The position numbers and the translations under genes are program-made. Positions 18,146 to 26,381 of a stretch of DNA of 45,063 nt are shown here, one piece after another (the first letter of the stretch is position 1; every line of letters begins with the position of its first letter). Under the pieces are notes generated by a model. That model was not told the DNA's origin. It ran no database searches and was given only the letters and a program-made list of their open reading frames with translations. Source of the DNA: Gammaproteobacteria bacterium LSUCC0112 (lineage in GTDB: Bacteria > Pseudomonadota > Gammaproteobacteria > Pseudomonadales > Pseudohongiellaceae); contig SPIB01000002.1 of assembly GCA_004535785.1 (NCBI GenBank), positions 608,343-653,405 of the forward strand, read 5' to 3'.

Positions 18146-19837
18146 ATGACTGCCAAACCCTTCATTTTTTGCATAATCAGCCTGAGTTTGCCTCTATTGA
18201 GCGGCAATGCCAGCGCTCAGTGTGGGGTGGCGTTGCCTGGCACTGACACTGCGCGTGGCACCGTGTTTGTTGACAACAACAATGACGGGATTCTGAATCC
18301 TGGTGACACCGGCATCGCCAATGTGAGTATCAGCAACGGTTGTGACGTGGTGCTGACCGACGCTGAAGGCCGTTACGAAATCGACATCGCTGCCCTGCAG
18401 ATTCTGTTCATCTCGCAACCCACTGGTTATACGGTTGCCGTTGATCAGAACAATGTACCGGCGTTTTACTACCGCCATTATCCCGATGGCACACCGGCAT
18501 TGATTGATGGACATGCGGTGCAATGGCGGTTTCCGGTTGTTGATGCGACCGGCCCTCTGCCCTCTGCGATTAATTTCCCGCTCACGCAGATAATCGATGC
18601 CAGCACACAATTTGATGCCCACGCCTTTGCCGATACACAAGCACGTACCGATCTGGATCAGGACAAACTGCGCGAAGACCTTATTACCACACTGATTGGC
18701 AATCCGTTTTCAGCCGAGTTCGGCATCACTGTGGGTGACGTGGTCTACGATAATCTTGAGTTGTATGATCGTCACAAGCAGATGATGTCATTGATGGACA
18801 TGCCACAGTGGTATCTGCCGGGCAATCATGATCTGAATTTTGAATCTCCGGACGCGCGATTTGCCGACGAGACCTACAAGCTGCATTTCGGGCCCACGTA
18901 TTATTCGTTTAACTACGGCAAGGTGCATTTTGTTGCCCTGAACAATGTGGAATATGCCGGTGATGGCCAACAGTTGGACGGTGGAGAACGCTATCGTGGT
19001 TACATCCATGACGATCAACTGTATTGGCTGGAACGTGATCTGGCCCATGTGCCAACAGACCACCTGATTGTCATTGCTTCCCATATCCCGCTGGTATCAG
19101 AAGCGGATGACGGCAGCGGATCTGAGCCAGCAACCGGTCCACAAACAGCTAACTTTGCCGCCTTGCTGAAGATTCTGGAACCCTTTGAACATATTTACGG
19201 GATCGCCGGCCACGATACCAGCAACAGCTGGAAAGTCGAAGTTGACCATGATCATGGCTGGCATGGCCAACCCTGGATCGCCCACACGCTGGCGGAAGTC
19301 CGTGGCAATGGCTGGCAAACCGGGCTGGCAGATGCACGTGGCGTGAACGATGCCTTGATGCAAGACGGCAATCCCAATGGCTATTACCTGCTCAGATTTA
19401 ATGACGTGGAAGTGATCCCGGAGTTCAAACCCTTCCCTTTTGGGCCTGATGCCAATCAACACATGCGCATCACCCTGGATCCCCTGCTCACTGAACATTC
19501 TGATGGCAGCATCCATCGCGGTGAACTGCAGGGGAATACAAACGTGGTGGTGAACCTGTTTGATGGCGGCGTCAGAGACAAGGTGTGGATGTCGCTGAAC
19601 AAGGGAGATCGGCAAGCGATGACTTATACTGTGCGCTCCGACCCCTTCATGGAACAGCTGTATGAACGTCTGCAGGGTACTGACCAGGCAATTGGCAGGC
19701 CCACACGATCAGCGCATATCTGGGAGTTGCCGTTGCCCAGCAATCTTGAGCCCGGCGTGCATCGTTTGGAAGTCTTCAGTGAAGATGAGTTCGGGCAGCA
19801 GCATCACGGCCATTTCAGTTTTGAAATTCTGCCCTGA
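18146..19837 (+). CDS. Secreted calcineurin-like metallophosphoesterase with N-terminal beta-sandwich
   Basis: 563 residues from the ATG at 18146, placed by AAGGAGA at 18131-18137; an upstream in-frame GTG at 18065 overlaps the previous gene and is rejected. A signal peptide (residues 1-25, ending SGNASAQ) is followed by an SD-repeat/Cna-B-like sandwich with GTVFVDNNNDGILNPGD and a TDAEGRYEIDI turn. The phosphoesterase core then shows DAHAFAD, GDVVYDN, GNHDLNF, SHIPL and GHD, the order of the two-metal site. A C-terminal sandwich domain follows from about residue 430. This three-part plan is that of MetallophosN/MetallophosC proteins. Probably periplasmic or exported; substrate unknown. Confidence 0.88.
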   Translation: MTAKPFIFCIISLSLPLLSGNASAQCGVALPGTDTARGTVFVDNNNDGILNPGDTGIANVSISNGCDVVLTDAEGRYEIDIAALQILFISQPTGYTVAVDQNNVPAFYYRHYPDGTPALIDGHAVQWRFPVVDATGPLPSAINFPLTQIIDASTQFDAHAFADTQARTDLDQDKLREDLITTLIGNPFSAEFGITVGDVVYDNLELYDRHKQMMSLMDMPQWYLPGNHDLNFESPDARFADETYKLHFGPTYYSFNYGKVHFVALNNVEYAGDGQQLDGGERYRGYIHDDQLYWLERDLAHVPTDHLIVIASHIPLVSEADDGSGSEPATGPQTANFAALLKILEPFEHIYGIAGHDTSNSWKVEVDHDHGWHGQPWIAHTLAEVRGNGWQTGLADARGVNDALMQDGNPNGYYLLRFNDVEVIPEFKPFPFGPDANQHMRITLDPLLTEHSDGSIHRGELQGNTNVVVNLFDGGVRDKVWMSLNKGDRQAMTYTVRSDPFMEQLYERLQGTDQAIGRPTRSAHIWELPLPSNLEPGVHRLEVFSEDEFGQQHHGHFSFEILP

Positions 19838-19864
19838 ACCACGATAGACAGTACAAACCCGGTG

Positions 19865-21028
19865 TTAATACATCAACACAAAATCGCCATCGGGTTTTAC
19901 CATGACCGCCACAAAGCTGCGATCAGGTATTTCTGTGTCATGCAAATCAGGTAGTTCAACCTTGTTGCCTTCCGGGTCAAACATGGCCCGGCGTAACAAT
20001 CCGCCACTGAAAAAACCGCCTCCCTCACCCCAGGCAATCAGCTGATACCCCGCCAGATTAAATGCCATCGCCGGATGCTTTTCGCGCGTTGCCGTCGCTT
20101 GATCAGATATCCGTTGCGGCTCGGTGATATCGGTGAGGTTCATGGTGAGCAGTTGATTCTGGCTTTCGTACGCCAGCCAGTAATCGCCGGATACATCTCT
20201 GACCATATCGTTGGTACTGACCGGACAGGATGCGATGTCCCACTCGCTGAGCCCATGCACCGGCAAATAGGACGATTGCACATCGCCATGCGCATTCTGT
20301 GTGACCACCAACGTCTGCATATGACGCCCGGTGTTATTGACGGCAGACCGGTAAGACACAAACAGCTCACCCGACTGATTAAACTCCGCTGATAATGCAC
20401 AACAGGCACAGACACCCAGCGCGGCATCCGAAATCAGCACAGCGTCATCAAAGCTGTCGCCAAAATCCGGTGATTCCAGCATCACAATCGAACGTTGATC
20501 TTCTCTCATCAGATCACCGGCACCCCACACCAACGCCACACGATTGTTGTACGTGGCGATATCAGCGCCTGCGTCCACCCCGTCCAGTTGCGGCCCCTGA
20601 ATCAACACCGGTGTCTCAAATACACGTTTGTTGATATCCGAGCGTGCATACAAAAACCGTGCAGGCCTGTCTACATACCAGACGATATGCACCCTGCCCT
20701 CACCACCGACAGCAATATTGGCACGGTAGATGGGATCCTTGTAGTTGAACGGTTCACTGGATACTTGCACGGCAGGCAGCCATTCATCTGAGCTGTGATC
20801 GTAGCGCGTGTAGAACAAATGCCCCAGATAGGTTTCGGTTTCCGACATACCGGCACGAAAGTACAATAGATGGGTATCGCCCCATTCATCCATCACAATA
20901 CGAGGATGGATTCCGTTGTCGGGTACACGTTGAATCTCGATCGCGGGTGCGGAGCCATCCCGGGAACATGCCGCCAACATAGTTAACACCAGCACAAAAG
21001 CGAAAATCCCGCGCGTGTTACCACGCAC
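19865..21028 (-). CDS. Beta-propeller lipoprotein with CxCC motif (sialidase-like fold)
   Basis: About 387 residues from a GTG at 21028. This start gives a compact lipoprotein signal (RGNTRGIFAFVLVLTMLAAC); longer starts at 21103 (GTG) or 21100 (TTG) would overlap the SYLF gene by 35-38 bp. Repeated WG-D-H and HIVWYVDRPARFLY strands suggest a BNR-like propeller. VCACCALSAEFNQSGELFV and the later WDIASCPV match a pattern I know from proteins annotated as exo-alpha-sialidase-like, in which a Cys-x-Cys-Cys group and a CPV element are conserved; sialidase activity is not implied. The cysteines may bind a metal or form disulfides. Probably periplasmic. It lies behind the SYLF gene. Confidence 0.6.
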   Translation of the reverse strand: MRGNTRGIFAFVLVLTMLAACSRDGSAPAIEIQRVPDNGIHPRIVMDEWGDTHLLYFRAGMSETETYLGHLFYTRYDHSSDEWLPAVQVSSEPFNYKDPIYRANIAVGGEGRVHIVWYVDRPARFLYARSDINKRVFETPVLIQGPQLDGVDAGADIATYNNRVALVWGAGDLMREDQRSIVMLESPDFGDSFDDAVLISDAALGVCACCALSAEFNQSGELFVSYRSAVNNTGRHMQTLVVTQNAHGDVQSSYLPVHGLSEWDIASCPVSTNDMVRDVSGDYWLAYESQNQLLTMNLTDITEPQRISDQATATREKHPAMAFNLAGYQLIAWGEGGGFFSGGLLRRAMFDPEGNKVELPDLHDTEIPDRSFVAVMVKPDGDFVLMY

Positions 21029-21065
21029 AGGACTCTGTGTTTTACTCAGTTGGCTGTTAACAACG

Positions 21066-21620
21066 TTACGGCACAATATGGGTAATTTTAGTCCCTTCAA
21101 CACTGACTCCAGCCATCAAACCCTGTTGGTTAAAAATAAACGCATAAGCATCATCCTGTATGGACGTGGACGACACGTTGGCGGCGACACCTTCATCCAT
21201 CACCACCACGGTTGGCCCGACACCCACTTCCCAGCCATTGGAGTCTTTCAGATAATCCAACGCTGCATCTGTCATCAGGAACACCGCATAACCATACGAT
21301 TGCGCGCCTGCCTGCAATCCCCAAGACCCCGTAAAAGAATTGTAATACTCAGGTGCCATGTCCGCCTGAATCAGTACACCTTCACCGTAAGCACCACCAA
21401 ATACCAGACCCGCTTTAACAATATTCGGGAAAACCAGCACAGCCTTGGCACGATCACCAAAATCGTCTGCTACCTGATTGGTGCTGTATAACAGTTCCAG
21501 TGCTTCCAGTGAATCCTGATGCAGCTCGGCAGCGGTGTCAGCATGCCCGCTGATCAGCATGCCTGATAACACCAGACCAGCAGCCAGCTGAAACACAGAC
21601 TTACTTTGTTTGTCGTTCAT
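21066..21620 (-). CDS. SYLF (YSC84-like) domain exported protein
   Basis: 184 residues: signal peptide (1-28, LVLSGMLISGHA) and one SYLF/YSC84 domain. Family marks are AKAVLVFPNIVKAGLVFGGAYGEGVLI, WGLQAGAQSYGYAVFLMTDAALDYL and VGVGPTVVVMDEGVAA. SYLF domains bind phosphoinositides in eukaryotes; bacterial copies are periplasmic or outer-membrane associated with unclear roles. The GAGG ribosome site is inside one arm of a perfect 10-bp inverted repeat ending 2 bases before ATG. It follows the TMEM175-like gene by 85 bp on the same strand. Confidence 0.88.
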   Translation of the reverse strand: MNDKQSKSVFQLAAGLVLSGMLISGHADTAAELHQDSLEALELLYSTNQVADDFGDRAKAVLVFPNIVKAGLVFGGAYGEGVLIQADMAPEYYNSFTGSWGLQAGAQSYGYAVFLMTDAALDYLKDSNGWEVGVGPTVVVMDEGVAANVSSTSIQDDAYAFIFNQQGLMAGVSVEGTKITHIVP

Positions 21621-21622
21621 TA

Positions 21623-21661
21623 TTGAATCCTCGATTGGTCAGGTTTTCCCTGAGGATTCAA
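21623..21661 (-). promoter_or_regulatory. Leader hairpin covering the SYLF gene ribosome binding site
   Basis: Read on the minus strand, TTGAATCCTC (21661-21652), a 19-base loop and GAGGATTCAA (21632-21623) pair over 10 bp without a mismatch, followed by TA and the ATG at 21620. The GAGG ribosome site pairs with CCTC in the other arm. No T-run follows, so a terminator of the upstream gene is less likely, though a DNA operator is possible. Confidence 0.6.
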
Positions 21662-21705
21662 GCATGCAGTAAATACCCTCGGCTGGTCTGTACGCAAACT
21701 AACAC

Positions 21706-22434
21706 TCAATGACTGGCTTGCAGTTTTCGCCGCTCAATCACGCGATGCATGGGCAACAGCACAAAGAGCAGGAAATAAACAATCCCGGCAAAAATAACAC
21801 CCTCATCAGATGTCAACCATGCAACCAGCATACTGACAAAACCTGTTACGGCCGGAATCGACCAGAATACAATTTTTGAACGTGTCAGCAGCACTTCCTG
21901 AGCGTCCAGAGAGAGCCATTCGCGTCTGCGCAATGCATGAAAATACAACAGCACAATCATGCTACACATCACCGAAAAACCGGTACCATAGACGATCAAA
22001 ATCAGACGCATCTCAGGCCAACCCACTTGAAACGGATAGGGAAAAAGACCATCTGAAAAGTAGCTGAAACCCGAACCAAACACGACACGCAACGGAAAAA
22101 CCAGTACAAGAATTGCGCACACAAGGATTAATGACAGTGTGATGGCGGTACGGTCTTCCAGACCAAAACGTTGACTCCAATTGCGGTGGCCAAGCCAAAA
22201 CATAATCACCTGAAAAAAGCTGGCCACAAACGCCGGGATACTTTGGAGTGCATCCACAAACTCGTTATAAGTACGCGGCACATCGTCTACGGAAATGACC
22301 AGCATGGTCACCGCGAACGCAAACGCCGCATCCACAAACGTTTCCAGTCGTGTGCTACTTTCACCGCGAATACGAAAGTAGTCTTCTCTGTTGAGGGTTG
22401 ACAGGGTTGTTTCTGTCCACTGGCTGACGGCCAT
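21706..22434 (-). CDS. TMEM175-family (DUF1211) potassium-channel-like protein
   Basis: 242 residues with about six hydrophobic segments. The first helix carries RLETFVDAAFAFAVTMLVI (about 29-47), the TMEM175 signature in which R-x-x-x-F-S-D normally precedes the pore helix; here Ser is Val. Bacterial TMEM175 proteins are tetrameric potassium leak channels. The rest (GHRNW, a central FPLRVVF helix, C-terminal VYFLLFVLLPMHRVIERRK) fits a single-repeat member of this group. It starts 11 bp after the stop of the TgpA gene, so it belongs to the moxR-DUF58-tgpA operon by spacing. Confidence 0.75.
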   Translation of the reverse strand: MAVSQWTETTLSTLNREDYFRIRGESSTRLETFVDAAFAFAVTMLVISVDDVPRTYNEFVDALQSIPAFVASFFQVIMFWLGHRNWSQRFGLEDRTAITLSLILVCAILVLVFPLRVVFGSGFSYFSDGLFPYPFQVGWPEMRLILIVYGTGFSVMCSMIVLLYFHALRRREWLSLDAQEVLLTRSKIVFWSIPAVTGFVSMLVAWLTSDEGVIFAGIVYFLLFVLLPMHRVIERRKLQASH

Positions 22435-22445
22435 TAATCAGTCTC

Positions 22446-24290
22446 TCATTTTTGAGTGATATCAGTGTTTGCGAGTTGAAGCTGCTTGAACAATTGCTTG
22501 ATATGCCTGTGGTCCAGTGTTGCCCGTCCATAGATGCCCGCTTGCAGCAGGTCGCTCAGTTGTTCTGTTGTTTTTAACAGATGTGGTCTGGCCAATGCAA
22601 TTCGCGCAAGATGCCCGCTGATGGTTTCACCGGGCAAACAGCCGAGCCCTTGTTTATCCATGGCAGCGTTAAATTGGTGATACCCGCGCAACACCGGCGG
22701 CACTGGCGTCGAAGCACTGCCTCGCAACGACAGTGCCCGCAGTACCACAAACAACAGAACAGCGGCCATTAACCAGATGGGCAACTCGCCCAACCCACGC
22801 TGTTCCAGCCATAAACCCAGGGCATCCGTGCGTAATTCGCCTTGCTCATTAAACAGCCAGCGATCGGACTGAAAATAAAATGCATCCAATAAGTCACTAA
22901 CCCGGGCAATGACCGGCAACTGATTAAACGTGTCTCGCCACTGGTTAAACACATTTTTTTCTGTTGCCGTCTCCTGCAACCAGGCATCCATCCCGATTGT
23001 AATCCGTTCAGGCGCAACCCAGGCCACCGGATCCAACTGCACCCAGCCCCGGTCAGCGTACCAGGCCTCTACCCACGCATGGGCATGGTATTGATAGACG
23101 TTTAGGTGGTTGCTGTACGGGTTAAACTCTCCCCCCTGATAACCACCAATCACCCGCGCGGGAATGCCGGCCGCTCGCAGAACAAAGGTCAGCGCTGAGG
23201 CATAGTGACCACAGAAACCCTGGCGCTGGTTAAAGAGAAAGTCATCAATACCCTGGCTGGCCATGCCGGGAGGTGTGACCGTGTAGTAAAAATTATTAAT
23301 TTGAAACTGTTCAAGAACAAACTTTGTTAACTCAAAGTCGTCGGCAAATTGCGCTCTCAAGCTGCTTGCCCACTGCGCACTCAAGGGATTGCTGTCAGCA
23401 GATAATGCAAGATTTCGCGCCCGGGTAATCTCATCAAGCTGTCTCTGTGCTGACGCTGGCAAGGTATGCTGCACATCGCTTGTGACAAAGGACTCCACCG
23501 GGTAACGAAAACGTTGACGCACGGGTGTTCTGTTGACCAGTACACCACGGGTGTCTCGATACACATCATCCAGCGTCACCCAGGCCTCATGTAAACCGTA
23601 CAACCATATACTGCGATTGGGCTCCTGAGTGACCTCATAAGAGATCTGTATTGTATTGTCGGGCACACCGGTTGGTAACGCCGCCAGACTCAGGTCAAGC
23701 TGCGGGTCACGGGTCCAGGTTTTACCATCAAAATTCTCCAGTACAACCCCGCGCCAGTACAACCACTCTGCAGGCGGAGGTTGCTGTTGGTAGTGACCGT
23801 CAAACTGTACTCTGAGCGCTAGGTCTGTCGATGCAAGCAGGCGAGTGACCGAATCGGGGGAAAGACTGTCACTGATGCCGGTTTGCATGGCGCCACTGCT
23901 TTGTCTCTCCGTCCAGCGTGCGCCGGCACTGGCCAACAATCCTGTCAGCAAAACAAAAAACGGCAGGGATAACAACAACAGACCTGCGACCGTCTTAAAA
24001 CGGTCAAACGCTGTTGATTGATGATTGCTTTCAAAACGTTGGGCACGATCAGCCAGCACGGACATCAGCAGTAGATTGGTCAGCAATAGCAGATAAACGC
24101 CGGCTATCAGCGTTTCGGCATACAGGTAACTACCCATTAAAATGACAAACGCGGTCAGACGCCAGCCTGCGACCAAAGTAATCAGGCAAGGCAGGATCAA
24201 CCACCATGCCATACCCTGCAGCGGCGGCAGCAGCAGAGCCAATCCAAACAACACTGCGCCTGGCACATCAATGCGGGTAGTTGTTGTCAT
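22446..24290 (-). CDS. tgpA: TgpA-type transglutaminase-like membrane protein
   Basis: 614 residues. A DUF3488 membrane part with about five to six helices (1-125) is followed by a periplasmic region and a transglutaminase-like core with catalytic Cys in QGFCGHYASALTFVLRAAG (about 359), His in YHAHAWVEAWY (about 405) and Asp in VQLDPVAW (about 420). A further helix lies at about 515-535, then a short cytoplasmic tail of DUF4129 type. TgpA is essential in Pseudomonas aeruginosa and thought to act at the envelope; the reaction is not settled. Its ATG shares one base with the DUF58 stop. Confidence 0.92.
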   Translation of the reverse strand: MTTTTRIDVPGAVLFGLALLLPPLQGMAWWLILPCLITLVAGWRLTAFVILMGSYLYAETLIAGVYLLLLTNLLLMSVLADRAQRFESNHQSTAFDRFKTVAGLLLLSLPFFVLLTGLLASAGARWTERQSSGAMQTGISDSLSPDSVTRLLASTDLALRVQFDGHYQQQPPPAEWLYWRGVVLENFDGKTWTRDPQLDLSLAALPTGVPDNTIQISYEVTQEPNRSIWLYGLHEAWVTLDDVYRDTRGVLVNRTPVRQRFRYPVESFVTSDVQHTLPASAQRQLDEITRARNLALSADSNPLSAQWASSLRAQFADDFELTKFVLEQFQINNFYYTVTPPGMASQGIDDFLFNQRQGFCGHYASALTFVLRAAGIPARVIGGYQGGEFNPYSNHLNVYQYHAHAWVEAWYADRGWVQLDPVAWVAPERITIGMDAWLQETATEKNVFNQWRDTFNQLPVIARVSDLLDAFYFQSDRWLFNEQGELRTDALGLWLEQRGLGELPIWLMAAVLLFVVLRALSLRGSASTPVPPVLRGYHQFNAAMDKQGLGCLPGETISGHLARIALARPHLLKTTEQLSDLLQAGIYGRATLDHRHIKQLFKQLQLANTDITQK

Positions 24291-25348
24291 CAGAAGATGG
24301 CCTTTGTGAGCAGCAGGTCATCGGGGAACAACGCCAATACGCTTAACAGCCGGTATTTATGGGCGTCACCTGCTCCGGGCAATACATGGGTTCCCGGTAT
24401 TCGCAATCCCACCGGGATCTGCTGACGATTTAACTGCAAAATCTGATAACACAGACAACCAAGAATCTGCTCAGTATCACGACCACTGAACATGTCCCAA
24501 TCCAGCAACACACCAGGCGGCTGCTCGTGAATAAATTGTCTGGTTTTTAGTCCGTGACCTCGGGCGAGCGACTGCCAATGGATTTGCCTTGATGTATCCC
24601 CTTGCTGGTATTCACGCAGACCGGCAAAATCATCATTACCACGCAAGGAGGCTGCTTTCAGAATGCCAGCCTGGGTGCCGCGGCGCTGGTGGAATTCATC
24701 TGGTATTTTGCAAACCACGGGACTCGGAAACACCAGACACTGCAACGACATATCCGGTCGTGACCACGCCTGCCATAACCCCAGAGGATAATCGCTGCCT
24801 ATCTGCAAGCGTGGCGCAATCATCAGGCCCCGACGCAGCGCCGGCTGCTGAAGTTCAACAGTAATCCCATCATTTTTTATTACCGCGATGGTTTGTGCTG
24901 AATGCCTGTCAAATCCAACCGTCAACTGCTGGTGCTTGCGCCCTGATCTCCCCGCATCAAGCTGAACCCAAAACCTGGCCTGTTCACCTGCAAAACAGTG
25001 ATAGCCGACGCCTGTGTGCGCTGTAGTCGCTCGGTGGATACACAAGCCGCTCAGATTACGATAGGTCACAATCAGGCAGACCAGAAACAGACTCAGTATC
25101 AGACTGGCTAACAGGACCCCCACAATATTTCGCTGCGCCAGCGAAATCAAAGAGATGCACAAAGCAACACTCCCTGTCAGCGCCCCCTGCAGTGTGGGAA
25201 TAATAAAAATTGTCGGACGTCCGAGTTGCAGTTCTGACACTGCAGGCACTCGTCTGGCCAGCCAGCGGGTTTGCCGACGATGCCAGAAGTGAGTCAGCCG
25301 CCGTGTCAGTGAGGGGCGGGCAGCACGTTGACCGATGCCAGTATCCAT
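24290..25348 (-). CDS. DUF58 domain protein
   Basis: 352 residues. Two neighbouring transmembrane helices (about 45-90) are followed by a beta-rich stretch and the DUF58 motif LREYQQGDTSRQIHWQSLAR (about 240-259), in which the G-D-x-x-R-x-I-H-W core is conserved. DUF58 proteins contain a degenerate von Willebrand A fold and are almost always encoded with MoxR ATPases, probably as their membrane target. The ATG at 25348 lies 43 bp inside the moxR frame; a plausible AAGGTGG precedes it by 9 bases. Confidence 0.9.
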   Translation of the reverse strand: MDTGIGQRAARPSLTRRLTHFWHRRQTRWLARRVPAVSELQLGRPTIFIIPTLQGALTGSVALCISLISLAQRNIVGVLLASLILSLFLVCLIVTYRNLSGLCIHRATTAHTGVGYHCFAGEQARFWVQLDAGRSGRKHQQLTVGFDRHSAQTIAVIKNDGITVELQQPALRRGLMIAPRLQIGSDYPLGLWQAWSRPDMSLQCLVFPSPVVCKIPDEFHQRRGTQAGILKAASLRGNDDFAGLREYQQGDTSRQIHWQSLARGHGLKTRQFIHEQPPGVLLDWDMFSGRDTEQILGCLCYQILQLNRQQIPVGLRIPGTHVLPGAGDAHKYRLLSVLALFPDDLLLTKAIF

Positions 25349-26247
25349 GAACCCAGGCCACCTTGATTGTTATCGTAAGAACTTGTCATAACATCTGTAT
25401 TGGCTTGCAGGCGATGTTCCGCCACTGCCGGAAAAACCGCCTGAACATCGTCTGCACTGACGTAGTCGCGGCCATGCATCAACGCATAACAACTGGCAGC
25501 ACGCATGATGGCCATACCCGCACGAGGTGAGAGGCCCTCACGGCAATGTTTGTTGTTGCGGGTAAAATCAATCAGGCGCTGAACATAATCGAGCAGCACA
25601 TCGCTGACATGTATTCCTGCCAACGCTTTGCGAATCCCACCCAGATCGGTATCGCTCAGGCAGGCATTTGCAAGCTGCTGATGGTGCCTGACCGTAAATG
25701 CTTTTAACAGTTCACGTTCTGCACTGGCATTTGGGTACCCCAGTGACAGGCACATCAGAAAACGGTCCGTTTGAGATTCCGGTAATGGATAGGTACCCGC
25801 CAGATTGGTCGGGTTTTGCGTTGCAATCACAAAAAACGGCTCTGGCAAAGGTCGGGTTTCACCATCCAGAGTTACCTGTCCTTCCTCCATAGCCTCCAGC
25901 AAAGCACTTTGAGTGCGCGGCGTGGCACGATTGATTTCATCAGCCATCAGCAGCTGACAAAACACCGGACCTTCCCTGAAACTGAAAGTGCCCTGTGTCG
26001 GATCAAAAACCGAACCACCCAGTATATCTGCTGGCAATAAATCACTGGTGAATTGAATACGTTTAAACGACAAACCGAGGACACCTGCCAAGGCCTGCGC
26101 CAGCGTAGTTTTACCCATACCGGGTAAATCCTCCAGCAACAGATGTCCGCCAGCAAGCAAACAACACAAGGCCAGTTTGACTTGTTGCTCCTTACCCAAA
26201 ACTACCGAACTGATTTCTGCCAGCGCCTGATCAATCTGTGCCTGCAT
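25306..26247 (-). CDS. MoxR-type AAA+ ATPase
   Basis: 313 residues. Walker A GMGKTTLA (about 44-51), Walker B MADEINRATPRTQSALLEAMEE (about 101-122), sensor 1 ATQNP and a C-terminal lid with SPRAGMAIMRAA. MoxR ATPases act as chaperone-like partners for von Willebrand A type proteins. It is first in the operon moxR-DUF58-tgpA-TMEM175-like and is divergent from the membrane protein / winged-helix regulator operon. Its ATG at 26247 is followed by an amphipathic helix (QIDQALAEISSVVLGKEQQV) usual for the family. Confidence 0.95.
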   Translation of the reverse strand: MQAQIDQALAEISSVVLGKEQQVKLALCCLLAGGHLLLEDLPGMGKTTLAQALAGVLGLSFKRIQFTSDLLPADILGGSVFDPTQGTFSFREGPVFCQLLMADEINRATPRTQSALLEAMEEGQVTLDGETRPLPEPFFVIATQNPTNLAGTYPLPESQTDRFLMCLSLGYPNASAERELLKAFTVRHHQQLANACLSDTDLGGIRKALAGIHVSDVLLDYVQRLIDFTRNNKHCREGLSPRAGMAIMRAASCYALMHGRDYVSADDVQAVFPAVAEHRLQANTDVMTSSYDNNQGGLGSWILASVNVLPAPH

Positions 26248-26331
26248 GCAATTATGCCCTTTCCCGGATGTTCAGATTACCTCAAAGCATGAGTGTAGCG
26301 CGACTGACATAAATCAGGCTTTCCTTTTTTA

Positions 26332-26353
26332 ACTTTACAGTATAAAGTACTTT
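26332..26353. promoter_or_regulatory. Overlapping palindromes in the moxR / membrane-protein divergent region
   Basis: ACTTTACAGTATAAAGT (26332-26348) has 6-bp arms ACTTTA/TAAAGT. It overlaps the perfect 10-bp palindrome AAAGTACTTT (26344-26353). Repeated AAAGT half-sites on both strands, 29 bp before a GTG start, suggest a binding site for the winged-helix regulator encoded in the rightward operon. Confidence 0.5.
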
Positions 26354-26381
26354 CATAAAATCAATGATGGGATTCTGAGTC

